Made by a program: the position numbers and the translations under genes | NCBI RefSeq assembly: GCF_000716875.1 | Contig: NZ_JNWQ01000081.1 | Coordinates: 1 to 30,767, forward strand | Reading direction: 5' to 3' | DNA: 30,767 bases | Origin: Streptomyces novaecaesareae | GTDB lineage: Bacteria; Actinomycetota; Actinomycetes; Streptomycetales; Streptomycetaceae | The notes under the pieces: generated by a model | Told to the model about the DNA's origin: nothing | The model's input: only the letters and a program-made list of their open reading frames with translations | Databases searched by the model: none | Shown here: positions 7,254 through 14,850 of the stretch, piece after piece | Layout of the letters: every line of letters starts with the position of its first letter | Position numbering within the stretch: the first letter of the stretch is position 1

Positions 7254-9170
7254 ATGACCTCAGACCGTTCGACCTCGAATCCCCCGGCCGCGAACCGCCC
7301 GGCCTCGAACCGCTCCCGCCCGCACACCGGTGCCGACCTGCCCGGCCCCCGCGGTTCCGCGACGCCCTACCGGATGACCGTCACCACGGCGCTCCCGCAC
7401 GCCGACGCCATCGCCCTGGCCGACGAACAACTCGCCTCCTGGCTGAAGCACGAGGGCTGCGAGGAGCCCCCGCCGGCCCCCCGCACCCACGCCGGGCAGA
7501 CCACCGCGGAGCCTGCCGCAACGGGCCGGGGTGCACCGGGCCTCGCCGAGCGCCTGCGCCTGGGCGACCGGGTCCTGCTCGACCGCGACCACGGCCCGCT
7601 GCGCGGCGGCCCCGGCGCCGGCCGCTACGACCGCCGCCGGCTGCGCACCCCTGCCCCGCACGGCACCCAGCAGCTCACCCTCACCGTGGCCACCGGGGCG
7701 GGTGGCCCCACCTGGGTCCGGCTGGAGGCCGAGACGCACAGCACCGGCAGCGGCGTGCGCACCCCCTGCCGGGTGCCGGTGCCCGAGCTGGCCCGCACGC
7801 TCCTCCCGCTGCTCGACGCCACCGACGGCCCGGCCGACGTCCACCTGGCGCCCCGGGTGATCACGGCCGACCAGGTGGACACCCTGATCGACGAGCTGTG
7901 CGACCCGGAGCGCCGGCTGCCCATCGTGGTCGCCAGCGTCCCGGTGAACCTCCCGCCCGACCGCTGGGCCGAGGACGTGGTCGGCCCGCTCTGCCACCAG
8001 CTGCCCGGCCTCGCCACGGCCTACGTGCTGGATCCCGGCGCCCGCACCGGATTCAACGTCGCGCTGGAGTACCACACCGTCTACGGCGGGGCGGTGCGCA
8101 CCTACCTGCCCGAGGTCGACCCGGCCTCCCGGCAGGACGGCGCCCGGCATCCGGTGCTCGCCCGGGGCCGAATAGAGCAGGACCTGCGCCGCGCCGCCGG
8201 GCTCCTCGCCCGCGAGCCTCGCCGCCTCGCCGCCAACCAGCCGCTGCCGCCGTCGCTGGCCGCCGTCCCGGTGCTGCGCGTCCCGCCGCCGCAGCTCCGT
8301 CGGGCCGCCGACCCGGCGGTGGGTCCGGCCGGCCGTCCGGCTGTGGATCCCGCCGTGGATCCGGCCGCCGGCCCGGTCGCCGCGGCCCCGGGAGCGGACC
8401 GGACCGCCGTCCGCGCCGAACTGGCCGCGCTCGCGCACGAGGAGCAGCAGGACCGCGCCGAGCAGCAGGCCAGGGCCGACGAGTTGGAGCGGGTCCGGCA
8501 CACCCTGCGCCTGGAGCGCCGTGACCACCGGGAGCGGGGGCAGGGCCGGGAGGGCCACGACGCCCGGGAGGGCCGTCTCCGCTCCGGCGCCCGCGCCCTG
8601 ACCGGCCGCCACTGCACCGCTTCGGGCGCCGGCGCGGCTGCCGGGCAGCACCTCGCCGCCCAGCCCGCGGGCCGCCGGGGCAAGCCCGAGAGCTTCACCG
8701 AACTCATGGCCAGACTGGGCGAGTTCCCGCTGCTGACCTTCACCGGGGACCAGAAGAACGCGCTCGCCCTGGACGGGCTCCAGCGCACCGGTGCCGGCTG
8801 GGCCCGGCTCGCCTGGGACGGCCTGACCGCCCTTCAGGAGTACGCCGAGGCAGCGGTGCGCGGCGCGGCCGGCGGGGACTTCAAGCAGTGGTGCGAGCAC
8901 ACGCCCGAGGGCTGCCACCGCTTCCCGCCCCGCAAGGCCGTGCGCGGGGAGTCCCGTACGGTGTTCAGCCACACCAAGTGGAAGCGCGAGCGGATGCTGC
9001 CGGTGCCGGAATGCGTGGACACCTCCCGGCGTGCCTTCATGGGCGCGCACCTGCGGATCGGCGGCGGCCGGACGGCCCCCCGGCTGCACTACCTGGACGA
9101 CTGCTCCGGCAGCGGCCGGATCTACGTCGGCTACATCGGACTGCACCTGACCAACACCCGTACCAACTGA
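7254..9170 (+). CDS. Uncharacterised large multi-domain protein
   Basis: I do not recognise a named family for this 638-residue protein. The first 40 residues are a disordered Asn/Pro/Ser-rich stretch. An alpha/beta region (about 150-330) contains RLPIVVASVPVNL, HQLPGLATAYVLD and YGGAVRTYLPEVDP (around 277-290), which I associate from memory with a domain of actinobacterial proteins of unknown role. A Pro/Ala/Asp-rich linker (about 345-380) leads to a charged coiled coil (about 383-432). The C-terminal module (about 480-638) ends in LHYLDDCSGSGRIYVGYIG and has cysteines in KQWCEH, EGCHRF, PECVD and DDCSG. ATG 7254 is chosen because GGAGG at 7242-7246 is seven bases upstream; the ATG at 7248 is only one base away. 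No signal peptide or membrane segment is seen. It lies 115 bases before the Mrr-like gene and both have coiled coils, so they may act together. Confidence 0.8.
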   Translation: MTSDRSTSNPPAANRPASNRSRPHTGADLPGPRGSATPYRMTVTTALPHADAIALADEQLASWLKHEGCEEPPPAPRTHAGQTTAEPAATGRGAPGLAERLRLGDRVLLDRDHGPLRGGPGAGRYDRRRLRTPAPHGTQQLTLTVATGAGGPTWVRLEAETHSTGSGVRTPCRVPVPELARTLLPLLDATDGPADVHLAPRVITADQVDTLIDELCDPERRLPIVVASVPVNLPPDRWAEDVVGPLCHQLPGLATAYVLDPGARTGFNVALEYHTVYGGAVRTYLPEVDPASRQDGARHPVLARGRIEQDLRRAAGLLAREPRRLAANQPLPPSLAAVPVLRVPPPQLRRAADPAVGPAGRPAVDPAVDPAAGPVAAAPGADRTAVRAELAALAHEEQQDRAEQQARADELERVRHTLRLERRDHRERGQGREGHDAREGRLRSGARALTGRHCTASGAGAAAGQHLAAQPAGRRGKPESFTELMARLGEFPLLTFTGDQKNALALDGLQRTGAGWARLAWDGLTALQEYAEAAVRGAAGGDFKQWCEHTPEGCHRFPPRKAVRGESRTVFSHTKWKRERMLPVPECVDTSRRAFMGAHLRIGGGRTAPRLHYLDDCSGSGRIYVGYIGLHLTNTRTN

Positions 9171-9285
9171 CCGGCCTGGCTGACCGTTGCGCCCGTTCGG
9201 GGGACAATGTCCGGCAGGGGTGGGTCCGCACGGCCGCCGACCGCCCCGGGCAGCGCGCCGGACGAGCATGGGGGAACGACGACCG

Positions 9286-11061
9286 ATGCAGCACTCAGCA
9301 GACGGCCAGTCCGACGGCACCGCCACCGTCCGGTTCCCCCGACCGGGCTTTCTCGCCTCGGTCTTCCGCGACCTCGGCGCCGACGAACCGGCGGGGCCGG
9401 ACGGTGCCGTCACCGGCCGCCCCGGCCGGGGCGCGGACGGTGACGGCCCGTCCGTCCCGGGCCCCTCCGGCCCCTCCGGCCCCGCCGACCCCAGCCCAGT
9501 GGACCCCGGCAACGCGGACCAGGGCACGGCGGACCCCGGCCCCGCGAACCGGAGCACCGCGGACCAGGGCGCCCCCGCCTTGGCCGCCGTCGACCCGGAC
9601 GAGGCCGTCGCGGCGCACGCCAGGGCGGCCGCCCTGACCCACCACCGCACGGTCACCGTCCGGGCCGAGCACGACCGGCTGGCCGACCTGCTGCGCCGGG
9701 CCGCCCTGCCCGTATCGGCCATGGACTTCGAGAGCCAGCTGCGCCACTACGAGCCCCGCCCCTACCTCGCCGACGGCCCGGGCGCCGCCGCCGACGAGCG
9801 GGAGCCCCGTTGGGAGGACTTCGCGCCCGCCGAGCCGGCCGCCGCCGACCCCGAGGCCGGCCCGGCCCGCCGCCTGCTCGACTCCGGCTACCAGCGCGAA
9901 CTGGCGCAGGCCCGGCTCACCCACCAGCGCACCCTGCGCGAGTGGCGCACCCGCCGGGCCGAGGCCGACCGCCCGGCCGCCGACGAGTCCAGGCGTGCCC
10001 ACGAGGCGGCCGAGGAGGCCCGGGCCCGCGCCGTGCGCGAGTACAACGACAGCCTGGAGGAGTGTCGGCGGGCCTACCGGCTGGCCGAACCGGCCGCCGT
10101 GGAGTCGCTGCTGGAGCGGGCCCTGGCCGCCGCCGAGACCGCCACCCAGGACCTGCCCGCCCCCTGCCGGGCGGTCTTCCGCCCGCTCACCCGCACCGCC
10201 GTACTGGACCTCGACCTACCGCCGCTCGACCTGGTGCCCTCGCTCACCGGCTACCGGCTCGACCCGGACGGCGACATCGTCCCGGTTCCGCGCCCGCCGG
10301 CCGACCGGGCCACCGACTACCTGCGGCTGGTCGCCCGGCTCGCCCTGCGCGTCCTGCAGGCCGCCGACGCCGTCGACACCGACGAGATACTCGCCGGCGT
10401 CGTCCTCAACGGCTGGCTGCGCGAGCCCGGTGCGACCGAGCCGGTCTGCCTGGTCAGCGTGGACGCCGACCGCGACGCGCTGGCCCGCACCCGGCTGCTG
10501 CCGCCGGAGACCCCGTACGAGGAGCGCGACGACGAGGGCGTCTACGCCGACGCCGAACAGGACGAGGCCCTGGTCCGGCTGCGCCAGCTCGGCGCCGCCG
10601 TCACCCCGGACCCGTACGAGCGGGCGGGTGTCGAGCCGGCCGCCCAGGCCGGGGCCGCCGTGCCGGCCGCACCCGACCTGTCCGCCAACGAGTTCGCCCA
10701 GCTGGTGCGCGACCTGCTCACCCGGGGCGGGCTGGCCGAGTGGAGCGTGCGGCTGCGCAGCCCGGCCGGGCTGGTCGCCACCGGCGAGGGCGCCCCGGGC
10801 AGCGCGCTGCCCGGCCGCTGGGTGGTCTGGGCCTCCCGGGGCGCCGCGCCCGTCACGGCGGAGCAGATCGCCACGCTGGCCGAGGCGGTCGGCGAGGAGT
10901 CCGCCGAGCGCGGCCTGCGGCTGACCACCGGGCAGTTCACCGACGAGGCCCTGGACCTCACCGCCGAGGAGAGCCACCGGCACATCCACCTGGTCGACGG
11001 CGACGGCGTCCGTGAACTCGCCCGTACCCACCTTGGCCTGCCGCTCGCCGCCGGCCGCTGA
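9286..11061 (+). CDS. Multi-domain protein with degenerate Mrr-type endonuclease domain
   Basis: This 591-residue protein has the layout of a Streptomyces family annotated 'restriction endonuclease'. A low-complexity N terminus (to about 105) precedes a region with YEPRPYL. A long Ala/Arg/Glu coiled coil follows (about 195-285), then a beta-rich domain with LDLDLPPLDLVPS and VARLALRVLQAADAVD (about 300-400). The Mrr_cat-like domain (about 465-591) shows ANEFAQLVRDLL, LRLTTGQFTDEA and HLVDGDGVREL, but the catalytic positions are changed: the usual GVDAV aspartate corresponds to Val497 and the QAK motif reads WAS (515-517), so the metal-binding Asp and the Lys are missing. I infer loss of nuclease activity with retention of a nucleic-acid-binding or structural role. 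ATG 9286 is favoured over 9268, with GGGGA ten bases upstream. A weak promoter (CTGACC 9180-9185, GACAAT 9203-9208) lies in the gap. Confidence 0.82.
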   Translation: MQHSADGQSDGTATVRFPRPGFLASVFRDLGADEPAGPDGAVTGRPGRGADGDGPSVPGPSGPSGPADPSPVDPGNADQGTADPGPANRSTADQGAPALAAVDPDEAVAAHARAAALTHHRTVTVRAEHDRLADLLRRAALPVSAMDFESQLRHYEPRPYLADGPGAAADEREPRWEDFAPAEPAAADPEAGPARRLLDSGYQRELAQARLTHQRTLREWRTRRAEADRPAADESRRAHEAAEEARARAVREYNDSLEECRRAYRLAEPAAVESLLERALAAAETATQDLPAPCRAVFRPLTRTAVLDLDLPPLDLVPSLTGYRLDPDGDIVPVPRPPADRATDYLRLVARLALRVLQAADAVDTDEILAGVVLNGWLREPGATEPVCLVSVDADRDALARTRLLPPETPYEERDDEGVYADAEQDEALVRLRQLGAAVTPDPYERAGVEPAAQAGAAVPAAPDLSANEFAQLVRDLLTRGGLAEWSVRLRSPAGLVATGEGAPGSALPGRWVVWASRGAAPVTAEQIATLAEAVGEESAERGLRLTTGQFTDEALDLTAEESHRHIHLVDGDGVRELARTHLGLPLAAGR

Positions 11062-11077
11062 CCGCCGGCCGCTGACC
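11050..11077 (+). repeat. 14-bp tandem duplication across a stop codon
   Basis: GCCGGCCGCTGACC occurs twice in direct succession (11050-11063, 11064-11077). The first copy contains the stop codon of the Mrr-like gene (11059-11061). Confidence 0.85.
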
Positions 11078-11085
11078 GTCTGCCG

Positions 11086-11113
11086 CTCGCCGCCTGTCAC
11101 TCGCCGCCTGTCG
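11086..11113 (+). repeat. Second 14-bp tandem duplication
   Basis: CTCGCCGCCTGTCA (11086-11099) is followed directly by CTCGCCGCCTGTCG (11100-11113), one mismatch in 14. It has the same unit length as the duplication just upstream and lies in the non-coding gap after the Mrr-like gene. Confidence 0.85.
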
Positions 11114-11287
11114 CTCCCACCCGGAGGTCACCCCGACAGCCCATCCGGCGGGCGTCCCGCCACGCCCGGACCGACGCTGGGGAAACGGGCCCCGGCCGGG
11201 CCCGGCACCCCGGGCGACGACCCTCGAACGGCCGTCCGGTACGGTCAGCGGTCGGCCCGGCCACGGGCGGATCCCAGGGGGAGAGGA

Positions 11288-11362
11288 ATGGGCAGAGCGC
11301 TCCGCAGACCACACGGCAGTACCGGCCATCCGGCCGCACCCGCGGCGGAGACGGCCCGATGA
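11288..11362 (+). CDS. 24-codon leader ORF coupled to the ZIP transporter
   Basis: ATG 11288 opens a 24-residue frame that begins MGRALRRPHGSTGHP and ends in TGA at 11360-11362, giving an ATGA overlap with the ZIP start at 11359. A strong ribosome binding site, GAGAGGA (11281-11287), sits just upstream, better than the one for ZIP itself. The peptide is basic and contains two histidines (residues 9 and 14). I infer that ribosomes finishing it reinitiate at ZIP. A regulatory leader role, for example metal-dependent coupling, is speculative. It could also be a chance frame, since the peptide has no recognisable family. Confidence 0.5.
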   Translation: MGRALRRPHGSTGHPAAPAAETAR

Positions 11363-12123
11363 CCGCCGTCCTGGTCGCCGCCGGGGCGTTCCTGATGACC
11401 CTGATCGGCGGCTTCGTCGCCCAGCGCACCGGCGACCGCCGCCACCTGGTGCTCGGCTTCGCCGCCGGACTGATGCTCGGCGTGGTCGCCTTCGACCTGC
11501 TGCCCGAGGCGATCCACCAGGCACCGGGCGAGGTGCACGGCGTGCCACAGGCGCTGCTGATGTTCGCGGCCGGCTTCCTCACCATCCACGTGGTCGAACG
11601 CGCGGTCGCCATCCACCGCGGCCACGAGGGCGAGTACGCCGAACACACCCACGGCCACCGCCCCGGGCACGCCCACACCGCCGGGCACCAGGGCGTCGGG
11701 ATGACCGCCGCCCTGGCCCTGGTCGGGCACAGCGTGATGGACGGCTTCGCGATCGGCGCCGCCTTCCAGGCCGGCACCACCGTCGGCACCGTGGTGGCCA
11801 TCGCGGTGGTCGCGCACGACTTCGCCGACGGCTTCAACACGTACACGATCACCCGGCTGTACGGGAACAACCGGCGGCGGGCGCTGACCCTGCTCGCGGC
11901 GGACGCGCTGGCCCCGGTGTCCGGTGCCGCGATCACCCTGGCGTTCACCATCCCGGAGCACCTGCTCGGCCTCTACCTGGGCTTCTTCTCCGGTTTCCTG
12001 CTCTACCTGGCGACCTCCGACATCCTCCCCGAGGCCCACAGCCCGCACCCCTCGCGCAGCACCCTGCTGTGCACCGTCGCCGGGGTCGGCTTCATGTGGC
12101 TGGTGATCGGCTTCGCCACCTGA
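11359..12123 (+). CDS. ZIP family divalent metal transporter
   Basis: The 254-residue membrane protein has about eight hydrophobic segments and matches the ZIP (ZRT/IRT-like) family. Signature helices are visible: GHSVMDGFAIGAAFQ (about residues 116-130; His and Asp of the transport site) and AHDFADGFNTYTITRLYG (about 152-169; second metal site). A histidine-rich cytoplasmic loop between helices 3 and 4 (HTHGHRPGHAHTAGHQG, about 96-112) is typical of ZIP proteins and probably binds metal. Bacterial members move Zn2+, Fe2+ or Mn2+ across the plasma membrane, usually inward; the exact metal is not evident. The start has GGAG eight bases upstream and overlaps the stop of a small leader ORF by four bases. 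Its 3' end is convergent with the LysR gene, with tandem repeats in the gap. Confidence 0.92.
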   Translation: MTAVLVAAGAFLMTLIGGFVAQRTGDRRHLVLGFAAGLMLGVVAFDLLPEAIHQAPGEVHGVPQALLMFAAGFLTIHVVERAVAIHRGHEGEYAEHTHGHRPGHAHTAGHQGVGMTAALALVGHSVMDGFAIGAAFQAGTTVGTVVAIAVVAHDFADGFNTYTITRLYGNNRRRALTLLAADALAPVSGAAITLAFTIPEHLLGLYLGFFSGFLLYLATSDILPEAHSPHPSRSTLLCTVAGVGFMWLVIGFAT

Positions 12124-12189
12124 GGCCCGCGCCCTGCCTGAGGCCCGTCCCGCGCGAGGCACGCGCCCCGCCCGAGGCCCGTGCCCTCC
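12121..12189 (+). repeat. Four imperfect tandem repeats between convergent genes
   Basis: Four 16-18-bp units of the form YGAGGCCCGYGCCCYGCC run end to end at 12121-12138, 12139-12154, 12155-12172 and 12173-12189. The first starts at the ZIP stop codon and the array fills most of the gap to the 3' end of the LysR gene. No terminator hairpin is obvious, so the array may serve in its place. Confidence 0.75.
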
Positions 12190-12201
12190 CCGCAGCCGGC
12201 C

Positions 12202-13107
12202 TCACGCCCCCAGCCGCCCCCAGCACTCCCGCATCGAGTCCAGCGCCTCGGTGATGGCCGGCCGTCGGGAGGCCTGGGAGCGCCAGAGCGCGAACACCCG
12301 CCGGGTCGGCTCCGGCGTGACCGGGCGGGCGGCCACCCCGGGCGGCAGCGGCCCCCGTCCGAGCCTGGGCACCAGGCCCATCCCCAGACCGGCCGCGACC
12401 AGCGCGATCTGCGTCTCGAACTCGCCGACCTGGTAGTGCACGTCCGGCTCCTCGCCGGCCTCGCGCATCGTGCGGACCAGCCAGTCGTGGCAGATGTTCC
12501 CCGGCGGCACGCTGATCCAGCGCTGCCCGCACAGCCGTTCCACCGGCACCCGGTCGAGCGCGGTCAGCTCGTCGTCGACCGGCAGCAGCAGGTCCACCGG
12601 GTCCGTCCCGAGGTCCAGCCGGGAGACGCCCTCCTGCACCGGCAGCGGCACGGTCGGCCAGTCCTGCACCAGCGCCAGGTCCACCTCGCCCCGGGCCACC
12701 AGCTCGGCGGCCGGGTACGGATCGCGCTCCAGCAGCCGTACGTCCAGCTCCGGGCAGCGCCGCCGCAGATCGGCCAGCACCCCGGGCATCAGACCGCGCG
12801 CACCGGAGGCGAAGGCGGCGACCAGCAGTCGCCCGACCGCCTGGCCGCGCTGCTCCTCCAGCCGCACCTCGGCCTGCTCCACCAGTCCCAGCACGGTCTG
12901 CGCGGTGGCGGCCAGCTCGCGCGCGGCGTCGGTCAGCACCACGCCCCGGCCCTGCCGTTCCAGCAGCACCGTCCGGGTCTCCCGCTCCAGCTTGGCGATC
13001 TGCTGCGACACCGCCGAGGGCGTGAACCCGAGCGCGGCCGCCGCTCCGCCGACCGAACCGTGCACCGCCACCGCGTGCAGCGCCCGCAGGCGCCCCAGAT
13101 CCATCAT
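12202..13107 (-). CDS. LysR-type transcriptional regulator
   Basis: This 301-residue LysR regulator has an N-terminal winged helix (residues 1-60: LRALHAVAVHGSVGGAAAALG, then TPSAVSQQIAKLERE as the recognition helix), a linker helix, and a periplasmic-binding-protein-like effector domain from about residue 90 (GRLLVAAFASGARGLMPGVL to the C terminus). It reads away from the EamA exporter across a 73-base gap, the classical arrangement in which a LysR protein controls both genes from a shared operator. The effector is unknown, probably the compound exported by EamA. Two ATG codons are adjacent at the start; AGGA seven bases before the first supports 13107. Confidence 0.94.
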   Translation of the reverse strand: MMDLGRLRALHAVAVHGSVGGAAAALGFTPSAVSQQIAKLERETRTVLLERQGRGVVLTDAARELAATAQTVLGLVEQAEVRLEEQRGQAVGRLLVAAFASGARGLMPGVLADLRRRCPELDVRLLERDPYPAAELVARGEVDLALVQDWPTVPLPVQEGVSRLDLGTDPVDLLLPVDDELTALDRVPVERLCGQRWISVPPGNICHDWLVRTMREAGEEPDVHYQVGEFETQIALVAAGLGMGLVPRLGRGPLPPGVAARPVTPEPTRRVFALWRSQASRRPAITEALDSMRECWGRLGA

Positions 13108-13180
13108 GCAGCGATCCTAAAGTGTCTCCTTCAGTATTCATCGCTGGTGCTACACGGTTGCGCGCCGCCATGATCGGCCC

Positions 13181-14200
13181 ATGACCGCGACACCCACCGC
13201 CGCCCCGAGCGGCAAGAGCCCCGTGAGCAGCAGGAACGGCATGAACAGCAACGCCGGCATGAGCACGCCCCACATCGCGCTGGCCGTCCTGGTGGCCGCG
13301 ATCTGGGGCCTCAACTTCGTCCTCATCCACGTCGGCCTGGAGAACTTCCCGCCGCTGCTCTTCTGCGCCCTGCGGTTCGCCGTCGTCGCCGTCCCGGCCG
13401 TCTTCTTCATCGGCCCGCCCAAGGTGGCCTGGCGCTGGGTGGTCGCGGTCGGCGTGGTCCTCGGGGTGGTCAAGTTCGGGCTGCTCTTCCTCGGCATGCA
13501 CGCCGGGATGCCGGCCGGCCTCTCCTCGCTGGTGCTCCAGGGGCAGGCCGGCTTCACCGCCCTGTTCGCCGCCGTGCTGCTGCGCGAACGCCCCGGTGGC
13601 CGGCGGCTCGCGGGCCTGGCGATCGCCTTCGCGGGCATCGCGCTGAGCGCGTACGACCAGGGCGTGGGCGGCCCGCTCGGCGCCTTCGCCCTGGTCGTGC
13701 TGGCCGCCGTCGTCTGGGGCCTGGCCAACGTGCTGACCCGTAAGGCCGCGCCGCCGGACGCGCTGCGCTGGATGGTCTGGGTCAGCGCCGTCCCGCCGCT
13801 GCCGCTGCTGGGCCTGTCCCTGCTGGTCGAGGGCCCGGAGGCGGACCTGCGCGCGCTGCGCGACATCACTCCCGCCGGGCTCGGCGCGATCGGCTACGTC
13901 GGGCTGGTCTCCACCCTGCTGGGCTTCGTCGCCTGGAGCTTCCTGCTGCGCAGCTACGACGCCACCGCCGTGGCGCCCTACTCGCTGCTGGTGCCGGTGT
14001 TCGGGATGTCCTCGGCCTGGCTGCTGCTCGGCGAGCGGGTCAGTGCGACGGCCGCCGCGGCCGCGCTGCTGGTGATCGCCGGGATCGGGGTCACCGCGCT
14101 GCGTCCGGGGGCACCTACCGCCGTGGCGGCCCGGCTGCGAGGAACCGCGCCTCGGCGGAGCGCAGCACTCGCAGCAGCACCTCCTCGTCCGCGGGGCTGA
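13181..14200 (+). CDS. EamA/DMT family exporter
   Basis: The 339-residue protein is a drug/metabolite transporter with two EamA repeats and ten predicted membrane helices. The first repeat begins HIALAVLVAAIWGLNFVLIH (about residue 30) and the second around FALVVLAAVVWGLANVLTRKA (about 168). Such proteins export amino acids, purines or other small metabolites. The first 28 residues are hydrophilic and may be cytoplasmic; internal ATGs at 13241 and 13259 are alternative starts. CATGAT six bases before ATG 13181 may be a -10 for a leaderless transcript, since no ribosome binding site is visible. The last 86 bases overlap the 3' end of the convergent MarR gene. Expression is probably controlled by the divergent LysR protein. 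Confidence 0.91.
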   Translation: MTATPTAAPSGKSPVSSRNGMNSNAGMSTPHIALAVLVAAIWGLNFVLIHVGLENFPPLLFCALRFAVVAVPAVFFIGPPKVAWRWVVAVGVVLGVVKFGLLFLGMHAGMPAGLSSLVLQGQAGFTALFAAVLLRERPGGRRLAGLAIAFAGIALSAYDQGVGGPLGAFALVVLAAVVWGLANVLTRKAAPPDALRWMVWVSAVPPLPLLGLSLLVEGPEADLRALRDITPAGLGAIGYVGLVSTLLGFVAWSFLLRSYDATAVAPYSLLVPVFGMSSAWLLLGERVSATAAAAALLVIAGIGVTALRPGAPTAVAARLRGTAPRRSAALAAAPPRPRG

Positions 14201-14684
14201 CCTCGCCGAAGTACTCCTGCGCCACCTCGTCCCGGACCTGCCCGATCCGTTCCACCGCCGCGCGGCCGGCCCCGGTCAGCAGGATCCGCACCGCCCGCCG
14301 GTCGGCCGGGTCGGGGCTGCGCTCGACCAGGCCGGCTTCCTCCAGCGCGTCGACCACGGTGGTGGCCGAGCGCGGGGCGATGTGCAGCTTGTCCGCGAGG
14401 TCGCTCAGCCGCATCGCCCGGTCCGGGGTCTCGCAGCCGGGTACGTGGGCGAGCGTGCGCAGCGCGCGGGCCTGGCCGGGGGTGATGCCGTACGGCTCCA
14501 GCCGCGAGCCGGTCTGCCGGCGGATCCGCTTGATCGCCCTGGTCATCGCGTCGGCCAGTTCGGCGGCGGTGCCCGGGAGGTCGGCGGCGTCGGGGCTGCC
14601 GGGGGTGCCCGGGATGCCGGGGACGTCGGGGGTGCCGGGCTCGGGGGAGGGGTCCGCCGGATCGTCGGTCGGCGTGGTGGTCAT
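14115..14684 (-). CDS. MarR family transcriptional regulator
   Basis: The 189-residue protein has a low-complexity N-terminal extension (about 1-40, with PGTP, PGIP and PGSP repeats, collagen-like in composition) followed by a MarR winged-helix domain. Visible parts are LEPYGITPGQARALRTLAHV (about residue 70), the recognition helix region LADKLHIAPRSATTVVDALEEAGL, and the wing RSPDPADRRAVRILLT. MarR proteins usually repress until a ligand or oxidant binds. ATG 14684 is chosen because GAGGAG lies seven bases upstream; an in-frame ATG at 14714 lacks one. The gene is divergent from the DUF2218 gene, with a dyad between that is a probable operator, and overlaps the EamA gene tail to tail. Confidence 0.92.
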   Translation of the reverse strand: MTTTPTDDPADPSPEPGTPDVPGIPGTPGSPDAADLPGTAAELADAMTRAIKRIRRQTGSRLEPYGITPGQARALRTLAHVPGCETPDRAMRLSDLADKLHIAPRSATTVVDALEEAGLVERSPDPADRRAVRILLTGAGRAAVERIGQVRDEVAQEYFGEVSPADEEVLLRVLRSAEARFLAAGPPRR

Positions 14685-14772
14685 CGGCGGTCTCCTCGGC
14701 AGGTGTCCGGCCAAGCGTAGCGACCGGGTCCGGGGCGCTCGGGCGTCGGGCGAAGACGCTCCGGGAAATATG

Positions 14773-14802
14773 TTGAGCTTAGCTCAGTATCTGGGCTAGC
14801 GT
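14773..14802 (+). promoter_or_regulatory. Promoter candidate of the DUF2218 gene
   Basis: TTGAGC (14773-14778) and TAGCGT (14797-14802) are spaced by 18 bases. The -35 element lies within the TGAGCT-T-AGCTCA dyad, so occupancy of that dyad should block RNA polymerase. The predicted start of transcription is about 14808, giving a leader of about 40 bases. Confidence 0.5.
14774..14786. promoter_or_regulatory. Probable MarR operator dyad
   Basis: TGAGCT-T-AGCTCA is a perfect 6+1+6 dyad in the gap between the divergent MarR and DUF2218 genes. Size and position are typical of a MarR operator. A second dyad, GGCTA-GCG-TAGCC, follows at 14794-14806 over the -10 region and could be a further binding site. 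Confidence 0.65.
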
Positions 14803-14850
14803 AGCCGTCAGTGAGGGGACCCTAAGTTCCCGCCGAACCCTGGAGCACCC

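Noticed and set aside
7260..9722. 820-codon minus-strand frame opposite the 7254 gene
   Set aside because: Its composition is Gly/Arg/Ala-rich with no motif. The plus strand has a good ribosome binding site and folded-domain motifs.
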